The translations under genes were made by a program, and so were the position numbers. A stretch of DNA of 17,818 bases from an uncultured Bacilli bacterium. Lineage in GTDB: Bacteria > Bacillota_I > Bacilli_A > RF39 > UBA660. Positions 12,478 to 17,818 of the stretch are shown here, one piece after another. Location: contig CALVKV010000015.1 of NCBI GenBank assembly GCA_944333305.1, positions 1 to 17,818 of the forward strand, given 5' to 3'. Positions within the stretch are counted from its first letter, which is position 1. Each line of letters begins with the position of its first letter. The notes beneath the pieces were generated by a model, which worked only from the letters and a program-made list of their open reading frames with translations, made no database searches and was not told the DNA's origin.

Positions 12478-13797
12478 ATGTTTGCAGTACTAAAGAAAAA
12501 TAAAAAAGTTATTTTGTTTTTTATATTTTGTTATATCATGATATTTTGTTTTAATTTCTTTAAAAATGTAGACTTAGATTTATTATGGAACTATGGTTTT
12601 AGTAAAAACATTAGTGATGGTCTAATTATGTATAAAGACTTTAATATGGTAATAACTCCTTTATATCCTCTTTTAACAGGATTAATTATGAAAATATTTG
12701 GTACTAATATGATTATCTTTTATATTATAAATACATTTTATGCCATGTTAACTTTATTTATAGTATACAAACTAAATAAGAAACTAATTTTTCCTTTCTT
12801 TATATATTTTATATTTAATACAGCACCTGGCTACAATACTTTATCTGTTTTCTATGTGTTTTTACTTATTTATCTAGAAAAAAATAATAAAAGTGATTAC
12901 TTAATAGGTCTTATAATAAGTCTAGCTTTTCTAACAAAATCAAGTATAGGTGTCTTTCTTGCCCTACCAACTTTATACTATATAAAGAAACCTAAAAAAA
13001 TTCTAAAAAGAATTATTCCTTTTCTTATAACTAATTTAATTATAATTATTTATTTATATTTTAATAATGCTTTACATGACTATATAAATTATGCTTTTCT
13101 AGGACTATTAGATTTTCAAGGAGATAATGGAAATTTTAATCCTATAACTATTATAGTAATTTTAATGATTATATATCTTATAAGAGAATATTTAAAAACA
13201 AAAGACAAAGAACTTTTATACATATTAGCATTTCAAATAATGGCTTATCCTTTATTTAATATAAGTCACACTCTTCTAGCATTTACACCTGTAGTTTACT
13301 ATCTATTAAAAAAATATCCAAAAATAAATAATTTAATAATTAAAACCGCTCCTATCTTTATTTTAATACCTATTATCTCTTTAATTATTAATTATAATAT
13401 CTGTAAGCCAACATACGATAATAACCTCTTTAAATATCGTTATTTACAAAAAGAATATAGAAATGATATTGACGCTTTAGAAAATTATTTTAATGGAGAA
13501 TATGATAATGTTTACTTCTTTATGATGGAAGCATATTTATATAAACTAACACTAAATATACCAATTACTGAATATGACCTAACTTTAAAAGGCAACTTAG
13601 GATACAATGGTGAAGAAGAAATGATTAATAAAATAAAGAACTTAGATGATGGCAGTATTATTGTTACTTCAGCTATTTTCCAAGAAAGCAAATCAAGTAT
13701 TATTAAAACCCAAGCTAGTAGAAAGATTTATGATTATATAACTAAAAATTTAAGCCTTATCGGTCAATTTCATAAGTTTAGAGTGTATATCAAATGA
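12478..13797 (+). CDS. Polytopic membrane protein, GT-C glycosyltransferase-like
   Basis: 439 aa with about ten membrane helices and a soluble C-terminal domain (about 325-439). The first outer loop contains VDLDLLWNYGFSKNISDGL then MYKDFNMVITPLYPLL (31-66). This is the layout of GT-C lipid-phosphosugar transferases: an acidic pair after helix 1, a short amphipathic helix, then YKDF and a Pro-rich re-entry. Asp32 or Asp34 would be the catalytic acid. Donor and acceptor are unknown; a role in surface glycan or lipid modification is inferred. GGAGAG (12466-12471) is 6 nt before ATG 12478. Confidence 0.65.
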   Translation: MFAVLKKNKKVILFFIFCYIMIFCFNFFKNVDLDLLWNYGFSKNISDGLIMYKDFNMVITPLYPLLTGLIMKIFGTNMIIFYIINTFYAMLTLFIVYKLNKKLIFPFFIYFIFNTAPGYNTLSVFYVFLLIYLEKNNKSDYLIGLIISLAFLTKSSIGVFLALPTLYYIKKPKKILKRIIPFLITNLIIIIYLYFNNALHDYINYAFLGLLDFQGDNGNFNPITIIVILMIIYLIREYLKTKDKELLYILAFQIMAYPLFNISHTLLAFTPVVYYLLKKYPKINNLIIKTAPIFILIPIISLIINYNICKPTYDNNLFKYRYLQKEYRNDIDALENYFNGEYDNVYFFMMEAYLYKLTLNIPITEYDLTLKGNLGYNGEEEMINKIKNLDDGSIIVTSAIFQESKSSIIKTQASRKIYDYITKNLSLIGQFHKFRVYIK

Positions 13798-13801
13798 TGA
13801 A

Positions 13802-13830
13802 TAGACAAAACAAAAAAAATATAGTATAAT
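13802..13830 (+). promoter_or_regulatory. Promoter of the RNase J operon
   Basis: TAGACA (13802-13807), 17-bp A-rich spacer, TATAAT (13825-13830). Start near 13837; leader about 35 nt including AAGGAG at 13861-13866. Confidence 0.8.
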
Positions 13831-13871
13831 CTATATCGGTTAGTTCTTCGGGTTAAAAGAAAGGAGAAATA

Positions 13872-15545
13872 ATGAATAAAAAGTCAAGTGAAACGAAGAT
13901 AATTGTTTTAGGTGGCTTAGGAGAAGTAGGAAAAAACATGTATTGTGTAATGCATGATGATGAAATAATTGTTATAGACGCGGGAGTATCTTTTGCAGAA
14001 GGAGAACTTTTAGGTATAGATTACGTCCTTCCTGATTACTCATTTTTAAAAGACAATGAAGATAAAATTAAAGCTTTATTAATAACACATGGTCATGAAG
14101 ATCATATTGGGGCTATCCCCTTCTTATTAAAAAGTGTTAACATTCCTGCTATCTATGCACCTAACCAAGCAAAAGAATTAATTAAATTAAAATTAGAAGA
14201 CAGAAATATTAGATATGATAATTTATTTGTTTATGACGAAAATACAAAATTAAAATTTAAATATATGGAAGTAGAGTTTATTAGAACAACTCACTCAATT
14301 CCTGATTCCCATGGTATTTGTATAACTACCCCTAATGGTAGAATCGTAACAACAGGAGATTTTAAATTTGATTTAACCCCTATTGGACCAATGGCTGATC
14401 TTTATAAAATGGCCAAATTAGGTAATGAGGGTGTTGACTTATTAATAAGTGATAGTACTAATGCTCTAAATGAAGGAATGTCAATTAGTGAATCACGAGT
14501 TGATGATGCCTTAACTGATATTTTTGATAAATATAAATATAATCGTATTATAATCGCTACTTTCGCTTCCAATATTTATAGATTAAAGCATATATTTGAA
14601 TCATGTTATCAACATAATAGAAAAATTTGTGTCTTTGGTCGCAGTATGGAAAATAATATTGATATATCTATTAAAGGTGGTTATATAGATCATAAAGAAC
14701 TACTAGTAACACCTGAAGTAGCAAATACATTAAAACCTGGAGAAGTAACAATACTTTGTACTGGTTCTCAAGGAGAACCCCTAGCAGCTCTATCAAGAAT
14801 TGCTGATGGAACTCATAAACAAATTAAATTAAGGCCTGATGATATTGTTATATTTTCATCAAGTGCTATTCCTGGTAATGCCCTAAGCATTCATAAAACT
14901 ATTAATAAATTATACTTAAAAGGAGTTAAAGTATTTACTAACATGACTGTAAATAATCTCCACACATCAGGACATGCTAATCAGGAAGAATTAAAATTAA
15001 TGATTAGATTATTAAAGCCAAAATATTTAATGCCATTCCATGGAGATTATAGAATGTTGAAAGAACATGCTAATCTAGGAATAGATTGTGGCTTACCTAA
15101 AGAAAATACTTTCATATTGAAAAATGGTGATAGTCTAATTCTAAAAGATCATAAAATAACAAAAGGAGAAAGTTATCCTAATAATGACATTTATGTAGAT
15201 GGATCTAGAATTGGTGAAGTTGGTAGTGCTGTTATTCGTGATAGAAAGATAATGTCAAGTGATGGTATTTTAGTTGTAATTGCCAATATTGATTCTAAAG
15301 AAAGAGTATTATTAACAAAACCAAACATTACAACCAGAGGATTTGTTTTAGTAAATGAAAATGAAGAACTACTTAAAAAGATTGAAAGAGAAGCGACTAA
15401 TGTTATTAATGAAAAATTAAAAGATAAAAAGTCATCTTTCACAGATATAAAGAATCAACTAAGTCTAGATTTAATACCATTTATTTTAAATCTAACTGGC
15501 AGAAGACCATTAATATTACCAATAATTTTAGATATTAAAAAATAA
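13872..15545 (+). CDS. rnj: Ribonuclease J
   Basis: Endonuclease and 5'-3' exonuclease central to mRNA decay and rRNA 5' maturation in Gram-positives, 557 aa (family about 555). The metallo-beta-lactamase core opens with LGGLGEVGKNMY and holds the zinc motif THGHEDHIG (His73, His75, Asp77, His78). THSIPDSHG and TTGDFKFD follow, then the beta-CASP domain with FGRSMENN and GSQGEP, and the late motif TSGHANQEEL. PKYLMPFHGDYRM and a C-terminal domain (about 455-557) complete it. AAGGAG is 5 nt before ATG 13872. Whether this is the J1 or J2 type cannot be said from one copy. Coupled to the downstream acetyltransferase by TAATG. Confidence 0.97.
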   Translation: MNKKSSETKIIVLGGLGEVGKNMYCVMHDDEIIVIDAGVSFAEGELLGIDYVLPDYSFLKDNEDKIKALLITHGHEDHIGAIPFLLKSVNIPAIYAPNQAKELIKLKLEDRNIRYDNLFVYDENTKLKFKYMEVEFIRTTHSIPDSHGICITTPNGRIVTTGDFKFDLTPIGPMADLYKMAKLGNEGVDLLISDSTNALNEGMSISESRVDDALTDIFDKYKYNRIIIATFASNIYRLKHIFESCYQHNRKICVFGRSMENNIDISIKGGYIDHKELLVTPEVANTLKPGEVTILCTGSQGEPLAALSRIADGTHKQIKLRPDDIVIFSSSAIPGNALSIHKTINKLYLKGVKVFTNMTVNNLHTSGHANQEELKLMIRLLKPKYLMPFHGDYRMLKEHANLGIDCGLPKENTFILKNGDSLILKDHKITKGESYPNNDIYVDGSRIGEVGSAVIRDRKIMSSDGILVVIANIDSKERVLLTKPNITTRGFVLVNENEELLKKIEREATNVINEKLKDKKSSFTDIKNQLSLDLIPFILNLTGRRPLILPIILDIKK

Positions 15546-16063
15546 TGTTTATTAATTTAAATAATAATCTAAGTATTAAAAGACTAGATATAAATGATAA
15601 TAAAGATATTTGGCTAATTAATACTTTAGATCAAGATGAAAAAGTAGCAGGTAAAAATGGCTTTCTATATTCTATAAAAGAAAAAATACAAAAAGATTAT
15701 CAACTAAATAGAAATAGTTTATATGGTAATCATTATGCAGTTTATCTTAAAAAAGAAGAACCTATTGGCTATTTAAAAATAACAAAAATATGTGAAGCAG
15801 ATCAAAGTGTTTACTTAGATTATGCCCTAATCAAAGAAAAACGAGGTCATGGTTATATGGTAACTACTCTAATAGGCATCAGCGATCTTATATTTGAAGA
15901 TAAAGAAAATAATGTCGAAGAAATAATCTTAAAAATTGATTCTTTAAATAAGGAAAGCCAAAGAACTGCTGACTTAGCTGGTTTCAAAAAAGGTAGAAGA
16001 AAATTTGGTAGATATACTTATACCCTTACTAAAAGTTTGCATACGAAAAGAGTTCAAAATTAA
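15545..16063 (+). CDS. GNAT family N-acetyltransferase
   Basis: 172 aa, weakly conserved GNAT fold. A beta-strand block YLDYALIKEKRGHGYM (90-105) ends in the RGxG acetyl-CoA loop. IILKIDSLNKESQRTADLAGFKKGRR (127-152) matches the usual N-x-x-S-x-x-x-A-x-x-x-GF motif of small-molecule and Rim-type transferases. Substrate unknown. Its ATG shares a base with the RNase J stop (TAATG) and it has no ribosome site of its own beyond the RNase J end, so translation is coupled. The last codons form the left arm of the terminator. Confidence 0.8.
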   Translation: MFINLNNNLSIKRLDINDNKDIWLINTLDQDEKVAGKNGFLYSIKEKIQKDYQLNRNSLYGNHYAVYLKKEEPIGYLKITKICEADQSVYLDYALIKEKRGHGYMVTTLIGISDLIFEDKENNVEEIILKIDSLNKESQRTADLAGFKKGRRKFGRYTYTLTKSLHTKRVQN

Positions 16064-16076
16064 TTGAACTCTTTTT
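16046..16076. terminator. Symmetric bidirectional terminator between RNase J operon and RNase Y
   Basis: AAAAGAGTTCAA (16046-16057), 6-nt loop, TTGAACTCTTTT (16064-16075): a perfect 12-bp stem flanked by A4 and T4-5. It works on both strands, overlaps the last codons and stop of the acetyltransferase gene, and touches the rny stop at 16075-16077. Confidence 0.9.
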
Positions 16077-17628
16077 ATTTAGCTTCTTCAACTGCCCTAG
16101 TCTCTCTAACTACAGTAATTTTAATTGTACCAGGATAATTTAAAGTAGACTCTATTTTTTCTTTTATATCACGAGCAACTCTATGTGCTTCTAAATCATC
16201 TATCTCATCAGGTTCTACTATAACTCTTAACTCTCTTCCAGCTTGCATTGCATAAGCTTTAGAAACACCATCTATATCATTAGCAACACTTTCAAGTTGT
16301 GTTAATCTTTTAACATAGTTTTCTAATGAGTCATTTCTTGCTCCTGGACGTGATGCTGATAAAGCATCTGCTACTGCAACCAAAGTAGATATTACAGAAG
16401 TTGACTCTGTATCACCATGATGAGATGCTATAGTATTAATTACTACATCATTTTCTCCATACTTTTTAGCAAGCTCTACACCAATAGTAACATGACTTCC
16501 TTCAAGTTCATGATCCACTGCTTTACCTATATCATGCAATAACCCTGCTCTTTTAGCAAGGGCAACATCTTCACCAATTTCACCTGCAAGTAAACCAGAA
16601 AGATGAGCAACTTCCAAAGAATGTTGTAAAGCATTTTGCCCATAACTAGTTCTAAAATGAAGTCTACCAATAATCTCTATCAACTCTGGAGCCATCTTCG
16701 TAATACCAAGTTCAAATAAAGCATTATTACCATATTCTATAATTTTCTCTTTAGTTTCTTTACATACTTTATCATAAACTTCTTCTATTCTTGTAGGATG
16801 AATTCTTCCATCTTTAATTAGAGTTTCTAATGTTAATCTAGCCATTTCTCTTCTTAAAGGATCAAAACTAGATAAAACAACAGCTTCTGGAGTATCATCA
16901 ATAATAAGATCTACTCCCGTAATAGCTTCGATAGTTCTAATATTTCTACCTTCTCTACCTATTAATCTACCCTTCATATCATCATTAGGTAAACTAACAA
17001 CTGTAACAGTCTGATCACTTGCAATATCTGCTGCATACTTCTGCATAGAACTAACAATCATTTCTTGTGCTTTCTTATCAACAGTCATCTTTGCTTCATT
17101 TTCTTGCTCACTAATATAAATAGCGATTTCTCTACTCATAGATTCTTTAACATTTTTCATAATTAAATCATGAGCTTTCTCTTTACTATAGCCTGAAATT
17201 TCTTCAAGCAAATTAATTTGTTCTTTCTTTATTTCCTCCACTTTTGCTTCTTTTTCTTGAATTTCTTTTTGTCTTTGAATTATCTTTTCTTCTCTCTCAT
17301 CCAAAGTAGCTTCTCTTTTTTGACACAATTCATCACGTTTATCTAAACTACTTTCTCTTTGTAATAGTTTATTTTCACTATCTTTAAGTTCTGATTTTTT
17401 CTCTTTAATATCTTTATCTGCTTCAAGTTTTAACTGATAACTTTTCTCTTTAGCTTCCATAACCGCATCACGTTTTATTTTATCAGCATTTTTCTCAGCA
17501 TCCGCCAACATTTTATCTATCTTTTTAGAAGTTGTCCCTTCTCTTAAATAAGCAACTAAAAAAGTTAATCCAAAACCACAAAAAAGTCCAAAAATTATAA
17601 GTAAAATGGAGAGTAACATTTCATCCAT
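16075..17628 (-). CDS. rny: Ribonuclease Y
   Basis: Membrane-anchored endoribonuclease that initiates mRNA decay, 517 aa (family about 520). One N-terminal membrane helix (5-27) leads into a long charged coiled coil (about 38-200). A KH RNA-binding domain follows (about 206-270) with [19 protein letters not shown], then the HD catalytic domain (about 325-425) with His336 ([10 protein letters not shown]) and His365-Asp366 ([12 protein letters not shown]). The C-terminal [12 protein letters not shown] is conserved. GGAGG (17639-17635) lies 6 nt before ATG 17628. Transcribed towards the RNase J operon. Confidence 0.97.
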   Translation of the reverse strand: MDEMLLSILLIIFGLFCGFGLTFLVAYLREGTTSKKIDKMLADAEKNADKIKRDAVMEAKEKSYQLKLEADKDIKEKKSELKDSENKLLQRESSLDKRDELCQKREATLDEREEKIIQRQKEIQEKEAKVEEIKKEQINLLEEISGYSKEKAHDLIMKNVKESMSREIAIYISEQENEAKMTVDKKAQEMIVSSMQKYAADIASDQTVTVVSLPNDDMKGRLIGREGRNIRTIEAITGVDLIIDDTPEAVVLSSFDPLRREMARLTLETLIKDGRIHPTRIEEVYDKVCKETKEKIIEYGNNALFELGITKMAPELIEIIGRLHFRTSYGQNALQHSLEVAHLSGLLAGEIGEDVALAKRAGLLHDIGKAVDHELEGSHVTIGVELAKKYGENDVVINTIASHHGDTESTSVISTLVAVADALSASRPGARNDSLENYVKRLTQLESVANDIDGVSKAYAMQAGRELRVIVEPDEIDDLEAHRVARDIKEKIESTLNYPGTIKITVVRETRAVEEAK

Positions 17629-17685
17629 ATTATACCTCCATTAGATATATACTTTAAATAAAAATCTAAACTATAATCTAACTCT

Positions 17686-17714
17686 ATTGTAATTTTTTAT
17701 TTGTTTCTTGTCAA
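17686..17714 (-). promoter_or_regulatory. Promoter of rny
   Basis: TTGACA (17714-17709), 17-bp spacer, TACAAT (17691-17686): a near-perfect sigma-A promoter. Start near 17679, leader about 50 nt. Confidence 0.85.
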
Positions 17715-17726
17715 GGTAAGAAACAA
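17701..17726. promoter_or_regulatory. Operator-like dyad over the rny -35 element
   Basis: TTGTTTCTT (17701-17709) and AAGAAACAA (17718-17726) form a perfect 9-bp inverted repeat with an 8-bp centre. The centre holds most of the -35 hexamer, so a bound dimer would block or alter rny transcription. Confidence 0.45.
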
Positions 17727-17818
17727 CAATCGCATCTATGGGTGTGATTTTTCAGTAAATATTTAACTTAATTATGTAGTTAATTTTCAGCGAAAATTTT
17801 ACATCATATTATCATAAT

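Noticed and set aside
1..17818. CRISPR arrays, tRNA or rRNA genes, complete insertion sequences
   Set aside because: No regularly spaced repeats, cloverleaf or rRNA-like stretch, and no transposase reading frame was seen on either strand.

Overview
The window is a piece of an AT-rich chromosome with the standard genetic code: several genes end in TGA, and no TGA is read through inside a recognisable protein. RNase J, RNase Y, an L13-S9 operon with a probable RNA leader, a CwlD-like amidase and a SpoIID relative all point to a low-GC Gram-positive bacterium (Bacillota/Bacilli, possibly an uncultured gut lineage close to the Mollicutes). I cannot name the species. Strong Shine-Dalgarno sites and near-consensus sigma-A promoters are visible throughout.

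Layout. Positions 1-3090 hold a leftward operon: an Abi_2/HEPN abortive-infection-type protein, then a membrane-anchored HtrA protease whose start overlaps the end of the Abi gene, an unknown 239-residue protein, and perhaps a 37-residue ORF ending in a run of ten G. Divergent from it (3248-5270) are a zinc-dependent phospholipase C-like protein and a degenerate SpoIID-like protein. Positions 5271-5600 look empty but contain what I read as a type I toxin-antitoxin locus: a 30-residue hydrophobic peptide on the minus strand with its own promoter and ribosome site, and a convergent promoter-hairpin-terminator RNA on the plus strand that is antisense to the toxin mRNA 3' end and also matches its 5' leader. 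Positions 5638-7705 are a leftward cell-envelope operon (amidase, lipoprotein metallo-beta-lactamase, DUF3006 protein). Positions 7834-9435 hold an unknown protein and a ZIP metal transporter. Positions 9459-11287 run leftward: TraX-like membrane protein, holin-like protein and M23 endopeptidase, the last two forming an isolated phage-type lysis pair. Then come a short terminated leader or RNA, rpsI and rplM. A GT-C type membrane protein and the RNase J-acetyltransferase pair run rightward (12478-16063) and converge on RNase Y (16075-17628) across one symmetric terminator.

How the genes work together. The housekeeping core covers ribosome assembly (L13, S9) and mRNA decay (RNase J and RNase Y, convergent). 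The accessory parts concern the envelope (amidase, HtrA, SpoIID-like, lipoprotein hydrolase, GT-C protein) and conflict or mobile-element biology (Abi protein, type I toxin, holin/endolysin). The most novel candidate is the toxin-antitoxin locus at 5273-5594. The degenerate SpoIID protein, the orphan lysis cassette, the L13 leader pseudoknot and the apparently leaderless TraX gene are further points of interest.
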